64,000 bases of DNA, from positions 1-64,000 of the forward strand of contig URZO01000009.1 in NCBI GenBank assembly GCA_900552465.1, in the 5' to 3' direction. Position 1 is the first letter of the stretch, and each line of letters opens with the position of its first letter. The DNA is from an uncultured Parabacteroides sp. (GTDB taxonomy: Bacteria; Bacteroidota; Bacteroidia; Bacteroidales; Tannerellaceae). Shown here in pieces: positions 1 through 9,287 of the stretch. The notes under the pieces were generated by a model that did no database searches, was not told the origin of the DNA, and was given only the letters and a program-made list of their open reading frames with translations. The translations under genes were made by a program, and so were the position numbers.

Positions 1-1
1 T

Positions 2-226
2 GCTGCCAATGCAAAGACGAAGATGGAGAACGGTTTCGACCTGACGGACTACGACAACCGTACGCTGGCTTTCGCGAAAGACTATTCAAGCAAATTGTTG
101 GCAATCGACGTCAACCTCGACACGACCGAGATGCTCGACGTAGCTTGGAATCTGTTCGGCGAATACTTCCAGCCTGCCGAAGTGAATATCAAACAAGCGT
201 TGGTAGACAAATACTGGAAAAAATAA
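2..226 (+). CDS. ntpB: V-type ATP synthase subunit B, C-terminal fragment
   Basis: Only the last ~74 codons are present; the reading frame is open from base 2 and enters from the left edge, so this is a partial gene and the ATG at 23 is internal. The conserved tail (LTDYDNRTLAFAKDYSSKL, then VDKYWKK) is that of the non-catalytic B subunit of V/A-type ATPases, which alternates with subunit A in the soluble head. The D, I and K subunit genes follow on the same strand, as in Bacteroides V-ATPase operons. Identification rests on the tail plus this context. Confidence 0.85.
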   Translation, partial: AANAKTKMENGFDLTDYDNRTLAFAKDYSSKLLAIDVNLDTTEMLDVAWNLFGEYFQPAEVNIKQALVDKYWKK

Positions 227-301
227 ATCCATGCCCATGAAAATGGAAATGCATGCCCAAGGAATTCAGTATGCATGGTTATGGAAATAATATAGATAAT
301 T

Positions 302-925
302 ATGGCAATAAAGTTTCAATATAATAAAACCTCCCTTCAGCAATTGGAAAAGCAGCTGAAGATGCGCGAGCGTTCCCTGCCGACGATCAAGAGCAAGGAA
401 AGCGCACTGCGTATCGAAGTGAAGCGCACCAAGGATGAAGTGACGAAATTGGAACTTCAGCTGGAACAGGAGATACAGAGCTACGAAAACATGGTCGCTT
501 TGTGGAACGAGTTCAATCCCGAACTGATCGCAGTCAAGGATGTTTCGCTCTCCACGAAGAAGATTGCCGGTGTGGTCGTCCCTGTATTGGACGAGATCCA
601 ATTCGAGATCGGCCGCTACAGCCTGTTCAATGCCCCTGCCTGGTTTACCGACGGTATCGAGCTGCTGAAGAAGCTGGCGCGTACCGGTATCGAAGCCGAG
701 TTCTCGGGTATGAAGCTGGAGTTATTGGAGCATGCGCGGAAAAAGACCACTCAGAAGGTGAACCTTTTCGAGAAGGTACAGATTCCGGGCTATAAGGATG
801 CGATCCGCAAAGTGAAACGATTCATGGAAGACGAAGAAAGTCTCTCCAAGTCGTCACAGAAGATCATGCGGGCTAATCAGGAAAAGCGTAAAGCAAAAGA
901 AGAAATAGAGGAGGCTGGAGCATGA
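302..925 (+). CDS. ntpD: V-type ATP synthase subunit D (central stalk)
   Basis: 207 residues, the normal size for subunit D, which forms the rotating central stalk coupling the A/B head to the membrane ring. The long charged helices at both ends (about residues 5-65 and 130-200) would form the antiparallel coiled coil typical of the family, and the start MAIKFQYNKTSL fits. It follows subunit B by 75 bp and overlaps subunit I by four bases (ATGA), indicating translational coupling. No gene for subunit F is seen between B and D, as is common in Bacteroidetes operons. Confidence 0.92.
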   Translation: MAIKFQYNKTSLQQLEKQLKMRERSLPTIKSKESALRIEVKRTKDEVTKLELQLEQEIQSYENMVALWNEFNPELIAVKDVSLSTKKIAGVVVPVLDEIQFEIGRYSLFNAPAWFTDGIELLKKLARTGIEAEFSGMKLELLEHARKKTTQKVNLFEKVQIPGYKDAIRKVKRFMEDEESLSKSSQKIMRANQEKRKAKEEIEEAGA

Positions 926-2742
926 TAGTAAAGATGAGTAAATATGCCTTTATGGTATATCATAGAGAATATGATGCATTCCTCGCGACTCTACGGGACC
1001 TGGGTGTCCTGCACGTGAAGGAGACGAATTCGATTCTGGACAATGCGGAACTGCAAGCCTTGCTGGCCGAACGTAAACGCGTCAACCAGGCAATCCGCTT
1101 CTGTAAGGCCCTGAACGAACAGTCGAAAGAGACTGTGTTGGCACCGGCTCGTGAGCTGCCGAAGAAAGACGGTCTCAAGCTGGTTGATAAGCTCGAAGAA
1201 CTGCAGGAGCAGAAAGTACAGCTACAGGCAGCACGGGCTTCGCTGGAAAAGGATATCGCCTATATGGATATATGGGGCGAATTCAGTTATGCCAATATCA
1301 ACCGCCTGAAGAGAGCGGGATATGACGTGACATTCTTCAGTTGCCCGACATCCAAATACGAACCGAAGTGGGGGGATGAGTACAACGCCTTTCTGGTGAA
1401 CAACTTCCAGTCGGTGACCTATTTCGTGACTGTGACGAAGACCGGCACTCCGATCGAGATCGATGCCGAACGTCCGAAGATGCCAGACCGCGGATTGGCC
1501 AAGTTGCACGCAGCCTACGAGCAGCTGATGGAGAACTTCAAGTCTCTGGATGCCCGCACGAAGGAGTTTGCAGCCAAGCAATATAACACGCTTATCGAAC
1601 TGGACAAAAACATCCAGAACGAATTCAACCTCTCTAACACATTGGTGCAGACCGGCCGCGAGGCAGGCGACAAGTTGATGATCTTGGAAGGATTTGTCCC
1701 GACCGAAGATGCTCCGGCAATGGAAGAAGCGCTTGAAAAAGACGGCTACTATTTCCAGCCGATGGCGATAGAAGAGGGGGATAAGGTGCCGATCAAACTA
1801 AAGAATAACAAGTTCAGCAAGCTATACGAACCGATCACGAAGATGTTCTCGCTTCCGAACTATACGGAGTTTGACCCGACACCGCTGTTTGCCCCGTTCT
1901 TCATGCTCTTCTTCGGGCTTTGTTTCGGAGACGGCGGATACGGGTTGCTGGTGATGCTGGTCTGTACGTTCCTCAAACGGAAGGTGAATCCGGATTTCAA
2001 GCCCTACCTGACTTTGTTCCAGTATCTCGGCCTTGCAGCCCTGATTGTCGGAACGTGTACGGGTTCATTCTTCGGTATCGCGTTGGCCGATGTTCCGGCG
2101 TTCTCGAAGATGAAAGATTATTTTGTGAGCAGTGACAACCTGATGACTTTCTCTATCGTCATCGGTCTGGTCCAGATTATCTTCGGTAAGACGGTGGCTG
2201 CCTTCAAGACGAAAGCGCAGAAGGGATTCAAATACAGCATTGCGCCCTTTGCATGGGTGCTGGTCATCACTTTCCTGGCATTAGCTTTCGGATTGCCGAT
2301 GTTGAATATGCATCTGCCTGAAACGGTTCAGACCGTCTTTGTCGGTATTGCGGTTGTCGGCCTGGTTGTGGCCTACCTCTACAATTCGCCGGGTAAGAAT
2401 ATCTTTATGAATTTCGGGACAGGGCTTTGGAACACCTATAATATGGCTTCCGGGCTGTTGGGTGATACGCTGTCGTATATCCGTCTGTTCGCGATCGGTC
2501 TGACAGGTGCTATCCTGGGCGGCGTGTTCAACTCGCTGGCTGTGGATATGACGGAAGGTATGAACGTCGTGCTGCGTGCGGTCTGTATGCTGATTATCCT
2601 GCTGATAGGCCACTCGATCAACATCGGACTTTGTACGATCAGTTCGCTTGTCCACCCGTTGCGTCTTATCTTCGTAGAGTATTATAAGAATGCTGAGTTT
2701 GAAGGCGGTGGAAAAGAATATAAACCATTCAAGAAAGCATAA
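922..2742 (+). CDS. ntpI: V-type ATP synthase subunit I
   Basis: 606 residues, homologous to the a-subunit of V-ATPases. The N-terminal ~315 residues are cytoplasmic with helical stretches forming the peripheral arm; the C-terminal half carries about seven membrane segments, starting with FFMLFFGLCFGDGGYG near residue 330. The conserved DTLSYIRLFAIGL segment (about residue 515) contains the arginine that faces the c-ring ion site. This is the stator half of the ion channel, with NtpK as rotor. The ATG overlaps the stop of ntpD. Slightly shorter than many family members. Confidence 0.93.
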   Translation: MIVKMSKYAFMVYHREYDAFLATLRDLGVLHVKETNSILDNAELQALLAERKRVNQAIRFCKALNEQSKETVLAPARELPKKDGLKLVDKLEELQEQKVQLQAARASLEKDIAYMDIWGEFSYANINRLKRAGYDVTFFSCPTSKYEPKWGDEYNAFLVNNFQSVTYFVTVTKTGTPIEIDAERPKMPDRGLAKLHAAYEQLMENFKSLDARTKEFAAKQYNTLIELDKNIQNEFNLSNTLVQTGREAGDKLMILEGFVPTEDAPAMEEALEKDGYYFQPMAIEEGDKVPIKLKNNKFSKLYEPITKMFSLPNYTEFDPTPLFAPFFMLFFGLCFGDGGYGLLVMLVCTFLKRKVNPDFKPYLTLFQYLGLAALIVGTCTGSFFGIALADVPAFSKMKDYFVSSDNLMTFSIVIGLVQIIFGKTVAAFKTKAQKGFKYSIAPFAWVLVITFLALAFGLPMLNMHLPETVQTVFVGIAVVGLVVAYLYNSPGKNIFMNFGTGLWNTYNMASGLLGDTLSYIRLFAIGLTGAILGGVFNSLAVDMTEGMNVVLRAVCMLIILLIGHSINIGLCTISSLVHPLRLIFVEYYKNAEFEGGGKEYKPFKKA

Positions 2743-2795
2743 CAAACAGGGAGTCGTTCCCGCTAAAAAGTAATTAAATAATAACAAAAGAATAA

Positions 2796-3266
<471 letters not shown>

Positions 3267-3289
3267 AAAAGCAGAATAAGTAAAAACAT

Positions 3290-3344
3290 GAGGGTGTATT
3301 AAAGGCAGGATCTCATACCTGGCTTTTGATACATCCTCTTTTTA
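3290..3344 (+). terminator. Rho-independent terminator of V-ATPase operon
   Basis: GAGGGTGTAT and AAAGGCAGG pair with CCTGGCTTT and ATACATCCTC around an eight-base loop, followed directly by five T. It begins 24 bases after the ntpK stop. Confidence 0.88.
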
Positions 3345-3367
3345 TAAAAACACTCAACTTTTATAGA

Positions 3368-3557
3368 TAAATGATGATTTGTCGGTCTGTTTATATCGAC
3401 TGATGGTAACTCCTTCCCCTCTCGAGAGGGGGCAGGGGGTGTGTGAATTTTTTGATATGCAGAAGGATAACACACCCCTTATCCCCTCTCAAGAGGGGAA
3501 ACAGATACTCCTGACTCTATATCACAAATACGATACACACCGCTAAATCATCATTTA
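3368..3557. repeat. ~190 bp imperfect palindromic element with 13-bp terminal inverted repeats
   Basis: The outer ends are a perfect 13-bp inverted repeat, TAAATGATGATTT at 3368-3380 and its complement at 3545-3557. Inside, TCCCCTCTCGAGAGGGG followed by GGGGGTGTGTG (about 3415-3443) is mirrored by CACACCCC and TCCCCTCTCAAGAGGGGA (about 3471-3499). Each inner arm is itself palindromic, so the DNA or RNA could form a long hairpin or a cruciform. No ORF lies inside. It sits between a terminator and the next gene, as a non-autonomous repeat element would. Confidence 0.8.
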
Positions 3558-3592
3558 CCAGTTGAAAGCTGAATTAATAAAAACAACGTCGA

Positions 3593-6031
3593 ATGAAAAA
3601 ACATTTACTATTGATTATGCTTTGTGCGGGGATGCTGCACGGGGCAGGGGCACAGGCTCAGGATGCAGAACGTTTGCCGGGCTATGTGCAGGCGGAGCGC
3701 TTTACTAAAGAGAAACTGAACACAATGCTATTCTCTACCACGGTCGATCCGCACTGGTTCCAGAAAGGAAACTGTTTCTGGTACGAATATAAAACAAGTG
3801 AAGGGAAAGCCTGGTATGTTGTCGATCCGGTAGCAAAGACCAAACGGCCGCTGTTCGACCTCGACGACGTGGCAGCCCAAATTACGGAAATCGTGAAAGA
3901 CCCTTTCACCGCCCAGCAACTGCCTATCCAGAAGCTGGAAGCGCAGGAAGACGGCCGCACCTTCACCTTCCACATCGTCTCTTCGCAGGATGCCAAGAAA
4001 GATACGACCGACAAGAAAGAACCGAAAAACAAGAAAGAGCTGTTCTTCTTCTCCTACGACTATCCGACACGCAAGCTGACCTGGCTCGAGGATAAGAAAA
4101 AGGAGACCGAATATCCCGACTGGGCCTCCCTCTCGCCCGACGGCAAGACGATTGTCTATGCCAAGGACCAGAATCTCTACCGCATGACCCGTGAAGACTA
4201 CGAGAAACTGAAGAAGGACGATAAAGACAGCACCGTGACAGACTTCCAGCTCACCACCTTCGGCGTGAAGGATTTCGGTTTCGGACAACCTTACAGCCTG
4301 CTCAACACCGACACGCTCTGCAACGGCAAACGGAAAGGTGTCTGGGGCGTATGGTCGCCCGACTCCCGCTACTTTGCCATCACGGTAGAAGACGAGCGCG
4401 AGGTGAAAGACCTGTGGGTGATCAACTCCATGGCATCGCCCCGTCCGACGCTGGAAACATACAAATATCAGATGCCCGGCGAGAAGGAAGCTCCCCAATA
4501 TCATCTCTTCCTTTTCGACATGAACGACAACAGCCATAAGGAGATCCGCACCTCCGCCTTCAAGGACCAGACTTTGCGTGTGGCGCGCCGGCCCTGGTTG
4601 CAGAAAGACCGTGATCGCGAAGAGGTGGCAAGCGTATGGTTAGGCGACAACAACCGCTTCTTCGTCACCCGTTCGAGCCGCGACCTGCACCGCATCGACA
4701 TCTGCTCTTATACGATCGGACAGGATTCGATCCGCCCGATTATCGAAGAACGGATGAACACCTATCAGGAAGTGCGTCCGCTGGCCGCCCTCGCTAATGG
4801 CAAGGAACTGATCCAATGGAGCGAACGCGACGGTTGGGCCCACCTCTACCTCTATGACGGCGAGGGCAACCTGAAGAACCGCATCACACGCGGTCCCTGG
4901 CACGTAGACCAGATCGTGAAGGTCGACGAGGCCAAACGCGTCGTCTACTTCCTGGCAAACGGAAAAGAGAAGGATGAGAATCCCTACTACGAACACCTCT
5001 ATCGCGCTAATCTCGACGGAAGCGGCCTGCAAATGGTGACGCCCGGCGACTATTTCCACATCGCGAGCATGGACGACAATGCGGCGTTCGTTGTCAACAA
5101 CTACTCGCGCGTCAACACCATCCCGCGTACGGACTTGATGGACGCAAGCGGCCGCAAACTGATGTCGCTCGAAGAAAGCGATTTCTCCCAGTTGCTGGCT
5201 GCCGGCTACCAGTTCCCCGAACCGTTCAAGGTGAAGGCGGCAGACGGCGTGACCGACCTCTACGGCGTGATGTATAAACCGTTCGACTTCGATTCGACAC
5301 AGACGTACCCGATCATCGACTACGTTTACCCCGGTCCTCAGGTGGAAGCAACCGTTTATCCCTTCAGCCGCATGAGCGTCCGTACGGACCGTCTGGCACA
5401 GGCCGGATTCATCGTCGTTACTGTCGGTAACCGCGGCGGACATCCGAGCCGTTCGAAATGGTATCATAACTTTGGCTACGGCAACCTGCGCGACTACGGC
5501 CTGGCAGACCAGAAGGCGGCTATTATCCAGTTGGCAGACCGTTGCAAGTTTATCGACATCAACCGTGTCGGCATCCACGGCCATTCGGGTGGGGGCTTCA
5601 TGTCTACCGCCGCTATCCTGCAATATCCGGACTTCTTCAAAGCTGCCGTTTCCTGTGCCGGTAACCACGACAACCGCATCTACAACCGTTGGTGGAGCGA
5701 GACGCACCACGGCGTGAAAGAGGTGGTCAGCGAGAAGGGCGATACGACCTTTGTCTACAACATCCGCACGAACGAAGAGATCGCCGGACAGCTGAAAGGC
5801 CATCTGATGCTCGTCCACGGCGACATCGACAACAACGTCCATCCGGGTAACACCCTCCGCGTAGTAGACGCCCTGATCCGTGCCGGTAAGCGCTTCGACA
5901 TGCTCATGCTCCCGCAACAGCGTCACGGCTTCGGCGACATGGACGAATATTTCTACTGGCGCATGGTCGACTACTTCTCCCATAACCTACTGGGCGAACA
6001 GGAGACGTCGGTGGATATACCGAAAAGATAA
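3593..6031 (+). CDS. S9 family peptidase, dipeptidyl peptidase IV type
   Basis: 812 residues: a signal peptide (about 1-22, cleavage after GAQA), an N-terminal beta-propeller with WSPDSRYFAI-type repeats, and a C-terminal alpha/beta hydrolase domain. The catalytic triad is visible: S665 in GHSGGG, D746 in HGDIDNNVHPGN and H778 in QQRHGFGD. Enzymes of this family release dipeptides, typically Xaa-Pro, from peptide N-termini in the periplasm or at the surface; exact specificity is not readable here. Monocistronic, with its own terminator. A charged lysine-rich insertion near residues 138-155 (KKDTTDKKEPKNKKE) is unusual within the propeller. Confidence 0.92.
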   Translation: MKKHLLLIMLCAGMLHGAGAQAQDAERLPGYVQAERFTKEKLNTMLFSTTVDPHWFQKGNCFWYEYKTSEGKAWYVVDPVAKTKRPLFDLDDVAAQITEIVKDPFTAQQLPIQKLEAQEDGRTFTFHIVSSQDAKKDTTDKKEPKNKKELFFFSYDYPTRKLTWLEDKKKETEYPDWASLSPDGKTIVYAKDQNLYRMTREDYEKLKKDDKDSTVTDFQLTTFGVKDFGFGQPYSLLNTDTLCNGKRKGVWGVWSPDSRYFAITVEDEREVKDLWVINSMASPRPTLETYKYQMPGEKEAPQYHLFLFDMNDNSHKEIRTSAFKDQTLRVARRPWLQKDRDREEVASVWLGDNNRFFVTRSSRDLHRIDICSYTIGQDSIRPIIEERMNTYQEVRPLAALANGKELIQWSERDGWAHLYLYDGEGNLKNRITRGPWHVDQIVKVDEAKRVVYFLANGKEKDENPYYEHLYRANLDGSGLQMVTPGDYFHIASMDDNAAFVVNNYSRVNTIPRTDLMDASGRKLMSLEESDFSQLLAAGYQFPEPFKVKAADGVTDLYGVMYKPFDFDSTQTYPIIDYVYPGPQVEATVYPFSRMSVRTDRLAQAGFIVVTVGNRGGHPSRSKWYHNFGYGNLRDYGLADQKAAIIQLADRCKFIDINRVGIHGHSGGGFMSTAAILQYPDFFKAAVSCAGNHDNRIYNRWWSETHHGVKEVVSEKGDTTFVYNIRTNEEIAGQLKGHLMLVHGDIDNNVHPGNTLRVVDALIRAGKRFDMLMLPQQRHGFGDMDEYFYWRMVDYFSHNLLGEQETSVDIPKR

Positions 6032-6054
6032 AAATCAGAAGTAGAATCAAAAAG

Positions 6055-6089
6055 AAAGGGGACGGTCTTCGCAGATCATCCCCTTTTTT
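6055..6089 (+). terminator. Rho-independent terminator after S9 peptidase
   Basis: AAAGGGGA pairs with TCCCCTTT, with an inner GTCT/AGAT extension around TCGC, and the 3' side runs into six T. It lies 24 bases past the peptidase stop. Confidence 0.85.
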
Positions 6090-6125
6090 AATATTAACTT
6101 TATCATTGAAATGAAAAAAAAACGA

Positions 6126-6959
6126 TCATGAATCAGACAATTCCCCGGGCCGTTCGCCATCGCCTTTTCCGGTGTTGTCTTTGTTGGCGGAGGCGATGCC
6201 TTTGCGTAGGTTGTAGGCGGCGCGCGTTTCGTCGATCAACTGGTTAAGCTGGGTGATGAAGAGCGTCGCTTCGTCCGAGGGATTTACAATGCTGTATGCA
6301 AAGATGGTGGTCGAGATATCATCATATTGCTGGCTGAGACGGTTGCGGATTTCTTTTGCCGTTCCGATCGCGTTAGCCGCCCGCTCGTTGGTCCTGTCGT
6401 TGGATAATTCGTCAAATTCGTCATTCACGTCACGCAACTCTTCGACGGTTTCTTCGAGATGGAGGAGCGTCACTTTCGGCTTGTTTTCCGGTTTGTCGAG
6501 GTCGTAGAGCATTCCCTTGATCTGAGCGGTTTCCTGCTGCAAGGGGATGTTTTGTATGCCGCGGTACGGTTTCAGGGTGTTATACAGGCTGATGGAGGCT
6601 TGTCCGTATGCCGGGTTCGGACTTTTGCGTCCGACGGAGACCGTATTGATGATGAACGAAACTAGCGGGTCGCGGCGTTTGTCGAGGTTAAGCAACAGAG
6701 CCGTGTTGTCGCTTGTGCGCGACTGGTTGATGACGTCTGTCAGGAGGAGCATGTCAGCGTTGAAAGCCGCCTTGTCTGCGTCGGTGATACCGACAAATTC
6801 GGATGTTGTCTCGCCTTCATTCAGGAGGCTAAGTTCGCCGGGGCGTTCTTCTCCCGCTTTGTTCGGGATCAGTTTGAAGAAACGTTCCATGAAGTTCTTG
6901 AACTCGGCATTGTTCAAATTGTAAAGGTCAAGAGTTTTTATCTTGATAATTTTGTGCAT
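6126..6959 (-). CDS. DUF6261-like protein with two ERPGEL motifs
   Basis: 277 residues, largely helical and charged, without a signal peptide or membrane segment, so probably cytoplasmic. It resembles the Bacteroidales DUF6261 family, which has no assigned function. Two copies of a short peptide are present: GEERPGELS near residue 37 and GERPGELS near the C-terminus. The same peptide ends the DUF4469-like protein at 41308-42081. The codons differ between copies, so the similarity is at protein level and not a DNA repeat. The gene is monocistronic; a cluster of 42-bp repeats lies upstream of its 5' end. Family assignment is from memory and tentative. Confidence 0.75.
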   Translation of the reverse strand: MHKIIKIKTLDLYNLNNAEFKNFMERFFKLIPNKAGEERPGELSLLNEGETTSEFVGITDADKAAFNADMLLLTDVINQSRTSDNTALLLNLDKRRDPLVSFIINTVSVGRKSPNPAYGQASISLYNTLKPYRGIQNIPLQQETAQIKGMLYDLDKPENKPKVTLLHLEETVEELRDVNDEFDELSNDRTNERAANAIGTAKEIRNRLSQQYDDISTTIFAYSIVNPSDEATLFITQLNQLIDETRAAYNLRKGIASANKDNTGKGDGERPGELSDS

Positions 6960-7074
6960 GATGTAAATGTATTAAATTGATTGTTTAGTTATAAACCGCG
7001 TATAAATGTAGGCCTTTATTTTGATAAACTTCGTTTGCATCCCGATATATTTGGAAATGTTGTTAGAAAACATC

Positions 7075-7285
7075 AAAAATGCGATCCGGGAGGCCGGACG
7101 AGGCTTCAAAAACTCTAAAAATGCGTTCCGGGGGTCCGGACGGGACTTTTAAAACTCTTGAAGTGTGATCCGGGGGGCCGGATGGCACTTTTAAAACTCT
7201 TGAAATGCGTTCCGGGGGTCCGGATTCCATTTTTAGAGTTTTTGAAGCCTCGTCCGGACCCCCGGAACGCATTTTCAGAGTTTTT
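7075..7285. repeat. Array of 42-bp GC-rich palindromic repeats (four direct, one inverted)
   Basis: Units at 7075-7116, 7117-7158, 7159-7200 and 7201-7243 repeat the pattern AATGCGTTCCGGGGGTCCGGA followed by a T-rich tail ending AAACTCT; a fifth unit at 7244-7285 is inverted. Each core TCCGG-N4/5-CCGGA is palindromic, and the fourth and fifth units can pair into a long hairpin. The two short reading frames across it are artefacts of the repeats. There are no unique spacers, so it is not a CRISPR array. Confidence 0.85.
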
Positions 7286-7330
7286 CAGCTCTGTTGTCAC
7301 TAAAGTTTTTAGTTCATAAACTAATTCAAA

Positions 7331-7363
7331 TAGTTTGCAAACTAAATATTTTAGTTATATTTG
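7331..7363 (+). promoter_or_regulatory. Promoter and BlaI-type operator of the blaI/M56 operon
   Basis: A perfect 14-bp palindrome TAGTTTGCAAACTA (7331-7344) contains a TTTG -33 element (7334-7337); 18 bases later TATATTTG (7356-7363) matches the Bacteroidetes -7 consensus TAnnTTTG. A weaker dyad, TTAGTT-cat-AAACTAA, lies just upstream at about 7309-7324. A dimer of the downstream BlaI-like repressor bound here would block the promoter; binding is inferred, not shown. Confidence 0.75.
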
Positions 7364-7382
7364 TCCCGAAAAATAAAATATC

Positions 7383-7745
7383 ATGAAACGACTGACTGCA
7401 AGAGAAGAAGAAATCATGGGCTATTTCTGGACGGAAGGCCCGCTGTTTGTGAAACAACTGCTCGAATTTTACGGCGAACCGAAGCCGCATTTCAATACCC
7501 TGTCGACCATTGTGCGCGGATTGGAGGAGAAAGGATTCCTGGCGCATAACACGTATGGCAATACCTACCAGTATTACGCCGCCGTGTCGGAAGCGGACTA
7601 CAGCCGGGGCACGCTGAAGAACGTCATCGCCAAATATTTCAACAATTCCTATCTCGGCGTCATTTCCTCGCTGGTCCGGGAGGAGGAGATTTCGGTGGAC
7701 GAGCTTCGGAAGCTGATCGACGATGTGGAGAAAGGTAACCAATAA
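7383..7745 (+). CDS. BlaI/MecI family transcriptional repressor
   Basis: 120 residues with the BlaI fold: N-terminal winged helix (LTAREEEIMGYFWTEGPLFVKQLLEFY, recognition region FNTLSTIVRGLEEKGFL) and a C-terminal helical dimerisation part. BlaI/MecI repressors are released from DNA when a partner M56 sensor peptidase is activated; the M56 gene begins 12 bp downstream. A palindrome overlapping the operon promoter suggests autoregulation. Neighbours are not a beta-lactamase, so the induced function is probably envelope or peptide stress and not drug resistance. Confidence 0.92.
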   Translation: MKRLTAREEEIMGYFWTEGPLFVKQLLEFYGEPKPHFNTLSTIVRGLEEKGFLAHNTYGNTYQYYAAVSEADYSRGTLKNVIAKYFNNSYLGVISSLVREEEISVDELRKLIDDVEKGNQ

Positions 7746-7757
7746 AACAACGCACGT

Positions 7758-9287
7758 ATGGGAACATTTTTAGTCTTTCTGTTGAAGTCGACTTGCTGCC
7801 TGGCGGCCTTCTATCTTTTTTACCGCCTGCTGCTGAGTCGCGACACGTTCCATCGGTTCAACCGCCTGGCGTTGTTGGGCGTGATTGTTTTTTCCGTTGC
7901 CATTCCCTTTATCCGGTTGGTGACGGACGAGCCGGTGGCTGTGCAGCGCACGGTGCTCGACATCGAGCAGCTGCTGTTGATGGCCGCTGCACCGGTGGAA
8001 GAGACTGCTACCGGGACGGGCGAGTTGCCTTTCTGGCTGACGGCCTTGTTTGCGGTTTATATTTCCGGCTGTGTGTTTTTCGCGGGGCGGTTCCTTTATT
8101 CCGTGGGACAGATTATAGGTCTGATCCGTTCGGGCGAGGTGACCGTTCTGGATGGCGGCGTGCGGCTTGTTGTGACCGACCGGCCGGTCAGCCCGTTCAG
8201 CTGGATGCGCTACATCGTCATCTCGCGCATCGACATGGAGGAGAGCGGGGCGGAGATCGTGACGCACGAACGGGCGCATATCGAGGCATGGCACTCGCTG
8301 GACATGTGGCTGGCAGGCGCCTGCGTCGTCCTGCACTGGTTCAATCCCGCCGCCTGGCTGCTGAAACAGGAGTTGCAGAACGTGCACGAGTTCGAGGCGG
8401 ACGAGGCTGTCATCCTCCACGGCGTGGATACCCGGCATTATCAGTTGTTATTAATCAAAAAAGCGGTCGGCTCGCAGCGTTTCACCTCGATGGCCAACAG
8501 CTTTAACCACAGTAAACTTAAAAAACGAATTGCCATGATGCTAAAACAAAAATCAAATCCCTGGGCACGGCTGAAGTACCTCTACGTCCTGCCCCTTGCC
8601 GCTGTTGCGGTGGCGGCGTTTGCCCGTCCTGAAATCTCGCGCTCTTTGGAAAAGATCTCGGCGGTCAACGTCCCGGAATTTCTTCCTGTGACGGAGGCCG
8701 ATCCTGTCATAGAGGCTGCTCCTGTTATCCCGCGTCAGGCGCGGGAAGAGTCAGTGCCGCAAGACACTGTCCGTGTGGTGGGCTATGGCGATATGCCGAC
8801 AAATGTTGTAGTGGTAGACTCGCTGGTTCCCCGTCCGCTCTTTGTCATCGACGGTGTGGAGATGCCGGATTTTGATTCGAAGACGCTTGATCCGTCTTCG
8901 ATCAGCAGCATTTCCGTTCTGAAAGATATGCAAAGCATTAAACTCTACGGAACAAAGGGGCAGCACGGCGTGATACTTGTAACGACGAAAAAGATATCTG
9001 ATGCACGGCCTGAAAACGCACTTCACGGCACGATAGATAATATCCGGTTCCGTAGACTGGAAGGCGTCAAACTGCGTCCCGCCCCTGGTCCTGGCTCACA
9101 TCCGGCGCCGGACCCGATTGTCCTTGTCGACGGCAAGGAGATCCCTTATGACAAGCTCGATGAAATTAATCCCGACAGGGTTAAGGTGATGTCTATTATA
9201 AAAGATGAATCAGTCTCGAAGAAATACGGTGATAAATATGCGGGCAGAGGTGTAATCGAAATAACCTTGAAGAAAGAATATGAATAA
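7758..9287 (+). CDS. M56 (BlaR1-like) membrane peptidase with two TonB-plug-like C-terminal domains
   Basis: 509 residues. The N-terminal ~300 carry four membrane segments and a zinc-peptidase region HERAHIEAWHSLD near residue 169 with a downstream FEADE, as in BlaR1/MecR1. After a membrane segment near residue 275, the periplasmic tail has two repeats of the SusC/TonB-receptor plug pattern: VIDGVEMPDF...VLKD...YGTKGQHGVILVTTKK (about 360-412) and LVDGKEIPYD...IIKD...YAGRGVIEITLKK (about 454-506). No penicillin-binding sensor domain is present. Probably senses an envelope signal and cleaves the BlaI partner. Overlaps the next gene by eight bases. Confidence 0.88.
   Translation: MGTFLVFLLKSTCCLAAFYLFYRLLLSRDTFHRFNRLALLGVIVFSVAIPFIRLVTDEPVAVQRTVLDIEQLLLMAAAPVEETATGTGELPFWLTALFAVYISGCVFFAGRFLYSVGQIIGLIRSGEVTVLDGGVRLVVTDRPVSPFSWMRYIVISRIDMEESGAEIVTHERAHIEAWHSLDMWLAGACVVLHWFNPAAWLLKQELQNVHEFEADEAVILHGVDTRHYQLLLIKKAVGSQRFTSMANSFNHSKLKKRIAMMLKQKSNPWARLKYLYVLPLAAVAVAAFARPEISRSLEKISAVNVPEFLPVTEADPVIEAAPVIPRQAREESVPQDTVRVVGYGDMPTNVVVVDSLVPRPLFVIDGVEMPDFDSKTLDPSSISSISVLKDMQSIKLYGTKGQHGVILVTTKKISDARPENALHGTIDNIRFRRLEGVKLRPAPGPGSHPAPDPIVLVDGKEIPYDKLDEINPDRVKVMSIIKDESVSKKYGDKYAGRGVIEITLKKEYE

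Noticed and set aside
4640..5983. 447-codon leftward reading frame inside the S9 peptidase gene
   Set aside because: Fully antisense to a gene with intact catalytic motifs; valine- and histidine-rich translation is typical of a shadow frame.
7075..7285. Possible CRISPR array
   Set aside because: Units are contiguous with no unique spacers, one unit is inverted, and no cas genes are present.
7063..7300. Overlapping short reading frames in the 42-bp repeat array
   Set aside because: Translations are low-complexity repeats of SGPPERIFRV type produced by the DNA repeat itself.
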